Assembly (NCBI GenBank): GCA_010645155.1
Contig: JAAGOF010000209.1
Location: 921,677-985,676 of the forward strand
Source: Tigriopus japonicus
Lineage: Eukaryota > Arthropoda > Copepoda > Harpacticoida > Harpacticidae
Reading direction: 5' to 3'
Length of the DNA: 64,000 bases
Shown here: positions 11,391-24,900 of the stretch, in pieces
How the letters are laid out: the number at the start of each line of letters is the position of its first letter
Position numbering within the stretch: position 1 is the first letter of the stretch
Position numbers and translations under genes: made by a program
The notes under the pieces: generated by a model
Databases searched by the model: none
Seen by the model: the letters and a program-made list of their open reading frames with translations, nothing else
Told to the model about the DNA's origin: nothing

Positions 11391-13740
11391 CGGATGATCA
11401 AAATAGCTCAAATGTACCCAAATCAACTCAGAATAATGTTTGTCAAATAAAATCTCAAAATTATCGGATATAATCAGGTGTGATACATTCTTCATTACAC
11501 CCAAAAAGGTGTCTTCTCATCTGTGGTGATGTTCTGAATTTTTTTTCTACTTGGAAATGGTTAAACTAATTTAGTTGGCACTTTTGCCGAAAACACTTTC
11601 ATCCTTTTTCCTTTATTCGTCACCGAAAGATTTTTCGTCTAACACATCCAATTCAATGGGTTTTTTATCAACTTGTAATGCGGCTTCTATAAATACTATT
11701 TCAATTGAAAAACTTCATTATGACATTCATATTTTTAAAGGTTGACATTTTCCAAAAGAACTTTGGTGAGATTAGTAGTAAGTAGTTTATTTGAACAAAA
11801 AATTCCAATTCTAATCATTGCGACATTTGATACGGTTTCAGAAGTAAAAATAATCCAATTCAAGACTTAATCTAACCACTAAAGACTTTATTCAGCTTCT
11901 TTCTTTTACTCTAACAAAAGTTTCGGATTTTCCTAGATTTCAGCCTTTCAACTCAACCTATTTTACAATTTTTTTTGATGGCTAAAGTTAGGTTTAGAAT
12001 AATCTTTTGTAACTGATTCAGTTTTTTAACAATATTTTTATGTTCCACTTCCAAAGTTACCTAACAGATTTTGATTTACACGGTCACTATGGGGATCAAA
12101 AAGCCATCTGACCAAGAAAAATATTTGTCATATTTAAAGATGAGCAAACTTCCTTAAAATAAAGCTCCTAATTACTTTTGACCGGCACTGAAAACGAAAT
12201 GTCAATGACTACATCAAGATAGCGTATATTGATACAATATTGGAACAATCTTAACTTCACTTTCTCAACTCTTCGTTTTTTTAAAGTTGTACTAGAGATC
12301 GTATTCCCCCTTATTCCACCTTTTAAGGCATTATTTCTTGCAAATTTTCAGGATTTTTTGCCGTTTTGGGCATCTTTTCATCGGCCAATTATTCAATATG
12401 TTTATCTTTTTTTACATGGGTGGTTTCATTCGCTTTTTTCTTCTGAGATATTTGACACGTTTAAATATCGAAACTTATTGTCTCTGCATAATACTTACCG
12501 TTGACATATCTGGAGTATACTTTAAGACTAAATTTTAGTTTCTTTCTTCGAGGTTGAGGTAGGCCATCGCTAAGATTTTAATTTAGAAAAGTAAATCGAG
12601 ACTAAACCCCGTTGTAAATATTACCTTTTCCAAATTTTCAGTGAGCCCCCACTTCCATAATCATTTTTCATGTTGTCAAGTCTCTTTAAAAATATGTTTT
12701 GTTCCACGAACGATCGAAAAGGTTGAACGTTCTTTACTTCGGTGTAACTTTGTGGTTGTCAAATGTGCCGGATATTGACTCTTCCAGACAAATGTTTGCA
12801 CGTTTGAGCGTAGCTAATCAACTCTAAGCAAAAACACTTTGAAATTCTTTGGTGTGGGTTACCGAATTCCAAGAAAAAATCGAAAGAGGAAAGGCCCATT
12901 TGTCAACAAGTGAACCCAGAAATCCCCTCAGTTGTATTTTTTAACCTGATCAGTTCTGCTTTAACCTCCTTCTGCATATATCTTTGTACCTTTACACAAG
13001 AAGAAGAATTATTATTTCTCAACATTTCTTTGCATCTTCATAAATGCAAGCTATTCTCTATTATTACATTTTTTACTTCTGAAACCGTACCAAATATCGC
13101 AATGATGAGAATTCGATTTTTTGTTCAAAGAAGTAACCTCTCACCAATCTCACCATTTTTTGCAATTTTCAACTTTTTAAGAATTTAAATTTCATAATCA
13201 GTTTTTGCAATTGAAATAGTATTAATAGAAGTAGCATTACAAGTTGATTAAAAACCCATTGAATTGAATGTTGTCTCCTGTGACAAATAGTAACCATTAG
13301 TCAAAGTCTAACGACTACTAGTAATGCATAGTAGGCGAGAATCTGTCGATAAAAGACTCTTTTTTCTTTGTAGTTGTCGCAGAACGATGTTTATGGTCCA
13401 ATAGGCCTTATTTGGTTTACGGGTTCGCGATTGAATGACCATTGAATAAAGATATTTGCTGAGTCATTTGTCTGCGGCGTAAGGACTAGGGATGTTCGGC
13501 ATCTCAAAAATGTCTTGGTTGGGAAAATAGGTTAATGCGAACATGGGGTTAATTCATGATGGAAATTTCAACTCTGTTATTTGTGAACAAAATAATCAAG
13601 GTTGGGAAACTATATGAATTAATTAAAGCATTAAAAATGCTAACGATTATTGCGATTTAACCCCAAACTGGCCTCAAGAATTAGCTCTCGAATGTATATT
13701 TTAGTCTTCGTCGGGAATATTTAGGAGCTGATCCTCTAAC

Positions 13741-13950
13741 AGCATTTAAGGCAGGATTGGACAAATTTTGAAATACTGTTCCTGACCAACCCACTATTCA
13801 AGGGTTGTACAGATCTGCCAACAGTAACTCATTAGTAGACCAAATTTCATAAAAATGTTATTTTTATATTTTTATCTTATGCAGTAACGTTTCTTTACAG
13901 AGGATCCCATTCCTTGTAGCGGTAATAAAAAAATCGCAACCCGGAAATAA
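13741..13950 (+). mobile_element. 5'-truncated non-LTR retrotransposon, 3' end copy A
   Basis: Begins with the coding tail of a reverse transcriptase (FKAGLDKF, an in-frame stop, then NTVPDQPTIQGLYRSANS to a stop after DQIS) followed by a short 3' untranslated region that ends near AAAAAATCGCAACCC. The same 3' end occurs at 15712-15906, 23637-23700 and 61486-61705. The in-frame stop marks it as dead. Confidence 0.72.
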
Positions 13951-15711
13951 ACATATAAATTAGTAAACATCGTGTAAAAGTAGCAATATTTTGTCGGACT
14001 TAAATGGTTTTCAAGATGGAGAAATATGTTCAGATGTTTTCCCGGAATTTTGTAAGGCTTTCGTTTTCAATATGTTCTTGAAATCAATCACAACCTACGC
14101 ACTTCTAATGTCAGAACTGATATTGTATATTGGCAACGTACGTATGTATTCAATCATGAACGAGGTTAATTATGCCTTAAGGTAAACGGGTTCAGAAACC
14201 AAGCAATAAATAGAGTTGATAACGAATGTAACAAAAACCTTTTCCCCTACACTTTTCTGTTACCGAAAGCAATGTGAAATTTAAGAAGCAAAATGTGTTT
14301 TTTTTTGGTTGAGTTTCAATGAATGCATGAAAATTTGCATTGGCTTAAGATTAAAGATGACAAGTGAGAACATATTTTAGAATAATACAAAGCATCATAC
14401 CGTACTTGAATCTTGACCTTTTCAAATCACTGATGAAAAATGTTAACATTGTGAACAAATATTTCCCAAAGATTTAGAATTATTCTGCATCAATTAAAAC
14501 AAAAAAAATCAAAACAAGTAATAGATAAAGAGGTATTTTATTGTGAAATACTCTTGTCTGTTTGAAGAAATTCAAGTTTAAACACGCCAATAAAAATACT
14601 CGTTTATTCTAATTCTGATTATGCTATAATTCTTCAACAGTTCACCCATAAGTGTGTACTCCATTAAGTGAGAAAAGTCAGTTAACCATTTTCATCATTG
14701 CAATATATTTGTCTCTCTTTTAGAAGAACCTCTCCGTCAAGTGAAAAAACATGACTGCAAATTGCTTTGTAAAAAAAATATTGCCTTCAATTTGTGTTCT
14801 TATCTAAACTATGTCAACCTATTCCGGCACATCCCTACTGGTCTCCATAGATTGGATGCGTGGAAAACGGTGTTCGGCCTCAATGCCAAACTAATTGATC
14901 TTGCAGTTGGAGCCTCGATTCGGAACCATGGAACTTGGAACAAGGACCAAGTTCGAATCAATCTTAGTACGTACGACCTTGGCAAAGTGTGGACTCACAC
15001 AGTTCTTCTAGAACTATCCATTGTGTTGTACTTTCTAGTTTTAACGAAGTGGACAATTGATATCCCACTTTATTACCGAAAACACAACCATTTCATTGAG
15101 CATCCAAAAGTTGCTAGAAAACTTCTAACATCACTCATACGGGTTTCACTTATGGAAAGAAACTTTTTATAAAGGTACATGAGGATTGATTGCAGTTCCA
15201 CTTTGCCCAACTTTTGGGTTGATTTCGTCCAGTGCGTCGAAATAAGCTCCCACATCCAGTTCATTGGCGACTAGATGTCTCCGAATATACGTAAATGGTA
15301 GCAGTAGCAATCTCATTCATACGTCCATGTGCAAGCAAGTGAAGATGCAAGCGAATTCATGGAGCATTGCCAGGAAATGGAAAGACCGACAAGATTACGT
15401 TGTCGCAGCTTATCTCCCTCTCTTATTCAAATACGACCACGAAGCCAAGGGCGAGTTCAACCTTGACGAAGAAACCGTCTCATATTAGGCCTCATGTTAA
15501 CGCATACACGATTTACTTTAGAGTACACCTAAATCAAGTCAGATTAACGGGCCTTTGAGTGTGTACTGGCGACAAGTGCTAGCTATGCTGTTTTCGAAAT
15601 GCAACAGCAGCTCAACAAACGTTAGTTTGACTTGATTTTGGTATTGTTCTGAAAGCTCTAACACTCCTAGAGGTGGATAGTGGGCATAAAAATACAGAGA
15701 GTATTTTTTGT

Positions 15712-15906
15712 GGGGGGGGGCGGATTTTTTAATACTGCTATAAGGAATGGGTTTCCCTGTAAAGAGAGTTAATGATTGGTATAGTTTATAAAATTACCGT
15801 TTATATGAAACTTGACCTACCAATGAATTACTGTTGGCAGATCTGTACGACCCTTGAATAGTGGGTTGGTCAGGAATAGTATTTAAAAATTTGTCCAATC
15901 TTGCCT
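15712..15906 (-). mobile_element. 5'-truncated non-LTR retrotransposon, 3' end copy B
   Basis: Same family as 13741-13950, inverted. The coding tail reads LDKFLNTIPDQPTIQGSYRS without the stop seen in copy A, then the shared 3' untranslated region. It ends at a run of C (G on the + strand, near 15711-15720). Confidence 0.72.
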
Positions 15907-18482
15907 CAAATGCAAAATCTTGTCAAATTCTAAATCAAATTTAAATCTTGTCGTGGTAAAGAAATTGAGAATGCAGTGCAATTTGGCACTTGACTTAATT
16001 GTCGAAAACAACATAATTGTTAATATAACTCATAGACTTACTCATCATAAAAAGTGAAAAGAGTTCTGGATCAACATAAAATTTGACTAAAAAATAAACG
16101 GTCCAAAATTGCAAGGTTGAGGTGATGAAGTATGTCGTATCTGTCAATATCTGTGATTCGATCAAGGCGTTCTGTGAAAAAAAGAGTACATTACGAAAGA
16201 GTGCATTCTTGTTTGTTAATGTGAAGGGTTGAATTAGGATGATTTATGCATATCTCTAGAGTTATTGATTTATGGAATCTGTGAGGTGAGTGAATCAAAA
16301 CTAAAAAACTGGTTGGCGGAAACTGTAGCCACTGTGCCAAGTGTTCCAATTCCCTCACCTACTCCACCTCATGGAGTCACCTGGTTTGGTCCATCTCCAA
16401 TTTAGAAAAGCAAGTTCTGTTCACTTTGATATCTTTATTCTAAAACCGGAATTTGAAAAAATGCCCCAAAATTTCAAGACCACCTTTAGAAGTCTAAACT
16501 TGGCCCACCGACCTTCATCTATTAGTGTTCTCTATGTAAAAGACTTTCCAAGGATAACACTGAGCTGAAACTGAAGGTACAGACACTTTGAACGGAAGTT
16601 ATTGGAACCACTCCTGAACTTTATTGGACCGACGATCTTTTTGTCCAAAGTGTTTGATGCACTGGCGGTCCATGCCAAACAATATTGGCCTTGTTTTCAA
16701 GTTCGACCTTCTTAACCTTGAACCACTGAGTTAACATCTCTTGTAACTAAAACTCTTGTGGTTTGAATCATTGATGCAAAACCAAAAGAAAAGGTCCAAG
16801 TCTCTTAACAAAAAGATCACAGCACAAGGCCACAAGGTTATTGCTTTTCTCAATTATTCAACCATGTCTTACGAACTCGTGGGGTCTATTAATAGGTGGA
16901 TGAAAGCAACAGTATGAGCTCAATCCACTTGCATACGCAGTAAACTGCGAGCTTGCTCCCATTCAACCCTTTTAAAGGCTAAGCTTTTTATTTCTTGGTG
17001 CTTTTTCCCCCCCGAATCGTATCTTTCTGCTCGACAGGCCGTCTATGGCGATTCGACATGATCCTCGATCTAGTGTTCCATGTTCCATTTGTAGCCAACA
17101 TTGAATAGGAATGACCAAACGTCGTGTTACCCTGTTTTGTTGGATGGACCTAGTCCGAGTTGATCAGGATCTTGCTAGATTTGGGCATGAGGAAGGAACA
17201 AATTCATCACGAGTGTCAACGCCAGGAGAGTTACCAACCAACCAACCCTGGACTATGTTCAACTTGATCTTGACTAAAGAGTACTAAGTGTTGAGGTTCA
17301 GTAGAGATGAGAGCCAACGGCTCATTAGTTCGAGCTAGACACATCATTAATCAGGGACGGGTGGTCATTTTCAAGAAATCTGAGGAAATTACCCCTTATT
17401 TCAAGATTCAAGGAAAAGATTGGAATGACAGGGTTGAGAACCACTAAGAGTTATGACTTGCCTTTGACGAAAATGGTCCGCGTACTTCAGTGCAAGAGAT
17501 AAAACTTTTTTTTCTAAACTCCAAAAGGATGAAAATTCTTTTTGTTCCCTTGTCCTATACACCCTGACATGAAAGTTTGGTTGTAATTTTGAACCAAAAT
17601 ATTTTCATTATATAAGAATAGATTTAAACGACTTGACATCCAATCTGTCCCCAACTAGTCTCTTCTTTCTCGGAAATGATATTTGGGATCCTATTGGCCA
17701 AAGTGGAAAGTGTGGACAGCTCAACGTTTTTCCGCACTATTTCAGGTGTCTTCCCTTTGCCTAAAATTTTGATGAACGGTTGTGATTCTATGAGCTTTTG
17801 AATTATGACGGACAGTAATACTTCCAGTTATTTTTGATTAGAGGTGTTCCAAAATTAGTCTCCTTTCTCCAAAACCGAGAAAAATTTGATTCCCGCCATT
17901 CACTATTTTTTCACAGCGGTTTAACGGCAGATGAAACCGTGCAAAAAGAAAACGCCGGACATTAAGTTGACAATTGCTGTTCCAGGAATAATTTGTCACT
18001 TATTTGCCCTTAAATTACATCCTAGCTAATACAAAAATATTCTAGGCACTTGTTGGGGCACACGGATGGTTTAATTGCGCCAAAGTGTCCACGCATTGCC
18101 GTCATTTTTAGGCTCAAAGAATGACGACGGCACAACTTTCGTGTCAGGGTGTAAAGCGTTCCTGAAAAGAGAGCAGGTTTACTTGCTTATTGCAGTAGCC
18201 ACTATTTTTGGCATATAAATCCAACAGAATCTAAGATGAGCAAAAGGATGGAAAAACAAGGCAAAAAGAAACCGACTCTTATGGAAGACAACAAGGAAAA
18301 GCTGAATTATTCACTTACTAAACAAGTGGAAGTGAGAGTGGATTGTTGATAAAGTTGTAAAGGAAAAAGCCAGTTATTCTTGAAACATTATTTCAAGCGC
18401 GTTATGTTTTGTTCGAAATCAAAAGCTTGACTTCAGCATTTTTTTTAATCAATGCCAGGACATCTAGATTGTGATGGACTGC

Positions 18483-18581
18483 ACACGGCCGACCAAAATC
18501 GAGTAGATTTCAAACACAGGAAAAAAGGAAAAGCTCCATCTTTCTTATGAACTAAATTGACTCGATCTTGGTCGGCCGTGT
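18483..18581. repeat. Small palindrome, 28-bp arms
   Basis: 18483-18510 (ACACGGCCGACCAAAATCGA start) is nearly the reverse complement of 18554-18581, with a 43-base spacer. The GC-rich core CGGCCGACC stands out in AT-rich surroundings. Confidence 0.7.
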
Positions 18582-20052
18582 TCAATTTAATAAATTCTAG
18601 AAATCCTTCACCAATGTGAACTTCATAGAACCGCTGCCCCCTAAAAAGGAAATAATGGTGCCATCTGTTCAAGTAAAGAGGATATTGACATGCACTTCTA
18701 ACTTTTTTGTGCAAATCTGATCCGCAAAACGTCTGAGAAATAAGTTTTTTTTGAATTGGTGTATTGTCCTTGTTGCAAAGAATGTGATACTTCATCATCC
18801 ACTTGACAATTATCCAGTCTTTTAAGCATTCTTTGACATAACTTGATCAAGGTGAGACTTTACGAGTATTCATCAACCCAAGAGAAAAAAGGGTGCATTG
18901 TGCGAAAAGGATCTAATTTATCAGTTTCCTCTTTGATCCTTTCATGTATGTTGATAACCAAAGCTCCTTACTACTATACTGGAGAAGTCCTTTCTATTGC
19001 TAAAAGTGATTGCAAATGTTCAGATTATGTACAAATTAAAGTGAATAAAAGTCCTCCGCCCCTTAACTTTACTTCTTTGTGTGTGTATAAGAAATATTCA
19101 AAGATAGCTTTTTTGTGACAGGCCTCTTTTTCGCAAAAGTCAAAAAACAGCATGTCCGAGCTTTATGTTATTCTCAAATACGTTCGAACGCATTTCTTTT
19201 TATCTATTTGCAAATTGAGTTAATACACGTACGTTTGCTTTCCCAAAAGATAGGAAATCTTCCCTCTACTTTTGAAGCTTTTATCCAGGGATGCTATTTA
19301 GTAAATGTAGCGGAAGACTCATTTTATGCCAACACATGTCTTTTCAAAACAAGCACAAATATTTCAACTTAGACTCAAAAGTCTTCAAATTTGTTACCAA
19401 TCTTATGGTATTTGAATCTCAGCTGGACAAGAAAGTGTCTGGCTCTAACCAGTTGAGTTCTCGCTCAACAAAAAACAAGCCTTGGCCGCAATTCTTAAGA
19501 CCTCAAAAAAGGCTGGTCAACATATTTTTCTTTCTGTCAACTGCTTCCCTCAAGATGGTCTAACGTGCAGAGAATAACATATTTGTGGTGCAGCTTTGAA
19601 GTGTATCACCCACATCAAATTCAGATATTTCAAAGACGCTTCTTAAATTCCAGATTTGTTGCATTTCGTGAAGAAACATGTGAACTGCATCATTCCTTGA
19701 CACACTTATTGTTAAGAAAAACTTTAGCCTGTTAAAAAACCTTGAATGTGAATATAACTGCCATAGGTGAATGCTTTAAAATTTGTTTTTGACAATGTTC
19801 TTCTTGTTCTCTGGCTCTTCTTGATGTGATAATTCCTATTTGAAATGTTAAAAATCCATTCAATCCCAAATCCATTGGAGTTTAGCTACAATATTAATGC
19901 TGAGTAATCATAAATTGAGGCCAAATATCTTTTGTGTCTTTTCTTTTGCATTAAACCTCAACTTTGCTTCCAAAATAGCGCTTTCTCTGTTGTTCATTTT
20001 GGAAACATTTTCAGAACTTTTTTTTCGTTTTGAAAGAGGATACCCAGGCTAA

Positions 20053-20392
20053 AGGAGCTCATGGGAAAAAAGCGTCGACACAGTCACGTTGTTTGGCTTT
20101 TCGAAGCTTCAAATGTTTGCCGTTGTTATCGCCATCATCAAACAGGAAGTTTAAGTTACAACGAAAGTCGATTTTACAATCAGTTTACCTAGATCATGAC
20201 AGTAAAGATTGATCCAGTCACTGGATCATAAAATAAGATGGATTCAAGCCTTTCCATGGATATTTTTCGGTCAAAGTCTCCCATTTGCTGTATTTTTTCT
20301 CTTGCACCCCCCGGTATGTTTGGATTTTTAAAGCTTCAGGATAAAGCCACCGTCGCTAGTGTTCCAACGACGCTTCTTTCACATGAGCTTCT
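20053..20392 (+). mobile_element. Short inverted-repeat element, family 1 copy A
   Basis: 340-bp element with terminal inverted repeats, AGGAGCTCATGGGAAAAAAG at the left and CTTCTTTCACATGAGCTTCT at the right. An inverted second copy lies at 27539-27881. TA flanks just outside both ends suggest a Tc1/mariner-type two-base target duplication. No coding capacity. Confidence 0.8.
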
Positions 20393-21111
20393 ATAACCGT
20401 AAGTCTGTACTTTAACCCAGCCAAGGAGTTTTGAATTCTTAAATTCCTGATTGTTGAAAATATCCCCTACAAATTTTTGTTTAATATAAAATTTGTTTGC
20501 CATGTGTTCAAGCATCTTGATGAAATGATATCATTACTGGAGCTTCTTGAATTTCATTTCGTTATATTTACAAGATGATATAGTGGAAGTGGAAGAATAA
20601 TCTGTTAGGACAATTTGCTTTTATTATTTGTTTCAAAATATACAGTTGTAGTCGAGCATTTTTTCCGAGATTTTTTCCAAATCCTATTCTCACAGAGGGC
20701 TAAAATTCGAGCCTCACAGTTAAAGGAAACAATTCGTGGCAAAGATATAGAATTTATTAGTCAATTCCTTGAATTCAATCCAATTGCATTCATTCTTGCG
20801 TTTCTTGCATGCAGAATAGTAAATATGAGCACTCGCCAAACACACGTTGAGATCAAGGTGAGACGAAATGTGGTTTGATTATTAACCCAAATGTCCTCGA
20901 GATCCGCGCTTTTGTTTTTTTTACTTCTGACTTATTTGAGTAAACTTTAAGGCATGTTGTACAAGCATATTGATAGATTGAAGAGAGATGTGTATGTGTG
21001 TTTTCTTTGGAATATGGACAGGTGAAACTACTGTACTTTCAAGTGCTAGATTTGATGATTTGGCGCTCAAAGGAACTCAAAAGAGAAATCTTTGTCCTTT
21101 CTAGTCCACTG

Positions 21112-21504
21112 TGAAAGAAAGAGTACACTCAAAAAGTGCGCCATCTGGTTTTTCACGTAGCATTGGCTGAACAGTTTCATAAAATGCAATCATTTGCAGA
21201 TATGAATGATCGTACATTGGTGTTGAATAAACTTAAGTGCCTTGAATATCAATGGGCTCGCAAAAGGACCTGCAATGTGTTTTTTTTTTGCTCAAGTGAT
21301 AGGTAAATTCTGGTAAGATTGCCATGAACGGGTCAAAGATTGAACTTTCAATTTTGAACCATCTCATGTTCAAGCTGAAAACAGTTTTTATACAATTTGT
21401 GTTACTAAATTTTGTCCAAAACCGTTGTATCTCATCTCATGAAAGCGGTGAGCAACTACCACAACAAAGAACTAGATGGCGCACTACATGACTGTACTCT
21501 TTCA
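21112..21504. mobile_element. Short inverted-repeat element, family 2, full-length copy
   Basis: About 393 bp. Left end TGAAAGAAAGAGTACACTCA to GCGCCATCT; right end AGATGGCGCAC to GTACTCTTTCA. Similarity of the arms continues inward for about 60 bp. Related single ends occur near 30383 and 43322. No coding capacity. Confidence 0.75.
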
Positions 21505-21647
21505 ACTACAATGCACTAGACCATCCCGTGGTTGTATACTATAACAAAGAGTCAAGGGCCCTTGTGGCTAAATAATACAATCTTCTGCCTGATCCAGCTC
21601 CAATGTCACTCCATCGAACGTCACAACTTCACTTGTCACTTGTCCCA

Positions 21648-21653
21648 TTTATT
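21648..21653 (-). terminator. Candidate polyadenylation signal, channel gene
   Basis: AATAAA on the - strand about 22 bases beyond the channel stop codon. That would give a very short 3' untranslated region, so a later signal may be the one used. Confidence 0.3.
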
Positions 21654-21675
21654 AGGCTGGTTGGAGCGCGTTCCA

Positions 21676-21933
21676 TTAGATGATCATGACCAGACAATAG
21701 ACACTAGTGAAGAGTAGAAAGAGCAATGGGAAAAACACGAGGCAGACCAAATCGAATCTGGCCACCATTTGATTCTTTCGCAACACTTTCACTGAAAGAG
21801 TGCCATTACTCGCCGAGGCTCCATTGATATCGTTGGCGCATTTTTGAATGGAATGGAGCTTCAACTGAAGAAGGATGACAGAGTATTCCAGAAGAGCTCC
21901 AAACACAAAGAAGATGCAAGTAATGATCCATGC
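21676..21933 (-). CDS. Channel exon 8 (M3, cytoplasmic loop, M4)
   Basis: 258 nt with TAA at 21678-21676; acceptor TCATGTTCCAG. Encodes M3 (AWIITCIFFVFGALLEYSVI), a short loop of about 30 residues, and M4 (FDLVCLVFFPLLFLLFTSVY) ending in VMII. Confidence 0.92.
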   Translation of the reverse strand, partial: AWIITCIFFVFGALLEYSVILLQLKLHSIQKCANDINGASASNGTLSVKVLRKNQMVARFDLVCLVFFPLLFLLFTSVYCLVMII

Positions 21934-24900
21934 CTGGAACATGAAAAAGACATTTTACAGGGACTTGACGGAAAAGCGCGTAAAATGGTTCGGGGAGGGT
22001 ATACATAATATGTCAGGCTTATGGGTGTCAACTTTGGGAAAGCGGCTTTTGATCCTAAAGTACACAAGAGTTTCAAAAGCTTGTTTTTTCGGTCTTGTGA
22101 TTGGCGACGATGGGAAATAGTAGCACTTGAACTAACTGATCTTTAGATTTTAGTACAAATAGTTTTAGTTTTTTGAAAATTTATATGATTATATTTAAGA
22201 GTGTTCACTTCAATTTCAATTTTTTATGATTAATTTTCTTGTCGAATAATTGCCATTACTTAGGGCTTTGATGCTTCTTTAAGCATTTTAAGCATTGTGT
22301 GTCGAGAAAAATATGCCGAGGATATATTGGGAGCAACTTTTTTATAACAGCCAAGGAATTGCAATAAATTGTAGTTTTAGAGCCGATTTAGATGTAACTT
22401 GTTCTATCTCTTACAACGTTGCCTCATCCATGATCATAATTCATTTTGATGAAACTAGAAAAAAACCTTAGTAAATCATAGTGAAGTTTTATGTTTTTAA
22501 CCTAGATAGTATTTAGAGAGATAGTTTTTAGTTGGGAAATAGCGATTGTGTCCAAAAAGGTTTTAAATCATTTCAAAAATATTATTCCCGCAAAAATAAA
22601 TGTTTGAAGAAATGGTGTTGTATACGAAATATAGAAAAGTGGTCGAATTCAATCCTTATAAGGAAAATACTAAGATGAGAAGAAACATGACCCATCGAAA
22701 AGTAAGTTTTATTGTCTTCTGACCCTAAAATTAGCCCAAACTCAGCATTTGATCACAGATCCTTTTTTGTTCCGAAAAGAATCAGGATTGGGTGATTATA
22801 GAGTAGTTTTCTCTACTTATCTCGCTTGATTGAACACACGTGTACATCGAGCACGTGAGAACGATTCCCAAATGGAAATTGGATTTGAGAAAAGCATTCC
22901 TCATTTTTCCCAGACATCTAATGCAAAACTTTCATGTAAGGCCAATTTCCCCAAGGGTTCGCTTCTGCCTTGTCTATGCATTCAAAGTGATGCCACTCTG
23001 CCAGAGACAATCGTTCTCAAGCCATTTTCCAGAAGAACTAGAATTGCTTTATGGCCAACAACCATTGTGCCAAAGGCGTTGGTGGAGGATGCAAAGACAG
23101 CCAGCCAAAGGCCAAAGGCCCAAGGCCGCTCATATTTCAATGAGACGTCTTCTTTGGCAGACTTGATACAAACATGGGATCCGCTTTCGAGAAGCCAAAT
23201 TTATTGGGGATTCTGACCCTTTTCTTCGTCTGGGGGAAATACAAACGCACATAAGCCAGAATTAAATTGGCACACCAGAGTTCATTTGGAGCAGACCAAG
23301 GCTGTTTATTTGAATCTAGAGGATGAAGGGGAAAAAAGTCGTAAAAAGGGTTGTTTTATTGGATTGATTGGTTCTTTCAAGTGCAAGTTTTGAATCACTC
23401 AAGGGTAAATTAGTTGGTTTGTGTTTATGTGGCTTCTTTCAAATGTCGAAATTGATGATACGGGAGCGATTAGAAGTTTTTTTTCTGCAGAGTAGAAATT
23501 CTAGACGTTTGAAACAACGAACTCTCCTTTACTTCAACTGTTCAGCTGACCCAAGCTGATCTACATCGTAAAACGTCTAGAATTTCTGCTCTGCAGGAAA
23601 AAAAACCTTTTAAATGCTCGGTTTATTGACGATTTTTTTGGTTGGTTGCGGGTTTTTTACTTCTGCTACAAGGAATGTGATTCCCAGTAAAAATAAATCA
23701 TAAAGAAAATCATTTAAAAAACTAATATTGGTGCAAAAATTGTGGCATTGTTTACCACGGGCAGAGCCATTTTTTGGCATTTCAATCGCTGGAGAAGCAT
23801 CAAAGTAAGATCCTTTTCCTCTGACTCTCGCCAAAATTGGTTCACTGATTGGCCAGAATGATTGAAGTTGATTAATAATGTAATTTGTTATTCAGAATGA
23901 AAGAGTTCAATTGGGCCAGTCTGCGGATATTATTTCTTCCCCAATGAGGTCTACTACATGAATACATAACTCATTGCATCAACATGTAAATTGGTATTGG
24001 TGTTGTGAACCCTTGGGTGGGCTAACGTATCATCTTTCAGAATAATGCTCAAGAACTCTGTTCCAGAAAGAACCTTCTAAACCAAGATGATTCATTCTTC
24101 GTTGAAGACTTGTTTCTTTTCTTTGAAGACACCTTGGTCAAAAATTCAAATTCTTGAACTACCGCCAATTGATGGAGACAAATGCTTCAATTGTTTTGGG
24201 TGGCCAAAGTTGTTTCTTAAAACACCACATCATCAACTTCTATACCCAACCAAGCAAAGAATTACTCTTTACAATGTTGCAAATGACTTTTTGAGTTTTT
24301 GATTTTGGATCGAAATAACACCACAAAAATTTGCAAGTTTTGGACTTACAAATCAATGAGCAACGACTTTTCCTTAATTCATTGGGTAAGTCTAGGTCCA
24401 GGGAAAAAGTTATGTGCTTTAAAAAACTATTGAGCATAAAATGTTTGTAAAGACTATCCAAACATTATTAGACAAGGACATCCTAGTTTCTCAGGACAAA
24501 TTACAGATTTACAGCTTAAGGCCTAAAATTGCACTAAAATGAAAGGTTATTTCAGTGCAGCAATTGTTCCGTTGAATTTTCACCGTACTATGTGGTATTC
24601 TGTAATATTTGTAATAGAAGTACTTAAGGGCAGAGATTGGCATTCAAATCTATGATTGCCCGACCCAGCACGGACTGTCCGTGACGTCATTCATCATGCG
24701 GGAAGCCGAAGTTCATGATGAAAGGAACCTTTTCTTCTAAGAAACATATCTAAACTATTTCGCTCATTTGATAGGGCAGTTTGGTTATTGAAGCTGGAAA
24801 TGTGTCTAAGGTATTTACCTGATATGCAAAAAGTGAATTTCAATTAGTGTGGAGTTTAAACAAGGGCCAATTAATGTCACATGACTGGGTTATTGACAAC

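Larger units (their letters stand above)
10702..21675. other. Intergenic region between Kazal and channel genes
   Basis: About 11 kb with no gene I can support. It holds a foldback at 11253-11390, two 3' ends of a non-LTR retrotransposon, a small palindrome near 18.5 kb and two short inverted-repeat elements (20053-20392, 21112-21504), each listed separately. The rest is AT-rich unique-looking sequence. The longest reading frame (14741-15172) has no recognisable family. Confidence 0.6.

Noticed and set aside
14741..15172. 143-codon + strand frame, preceded by a good acceptor (TCTCTCTTTTAG near 14720)
   Set aside because: No family recognised. For this AT content and window size one chance frame of about this length is expected, and no matching exons follow.
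22830..23216. Two overlapping + strand frames of 108 and 128 codons
   Set aside because: Neither shows a domain, signal peptide or splice context; one must be a shadow and probably both are chance.
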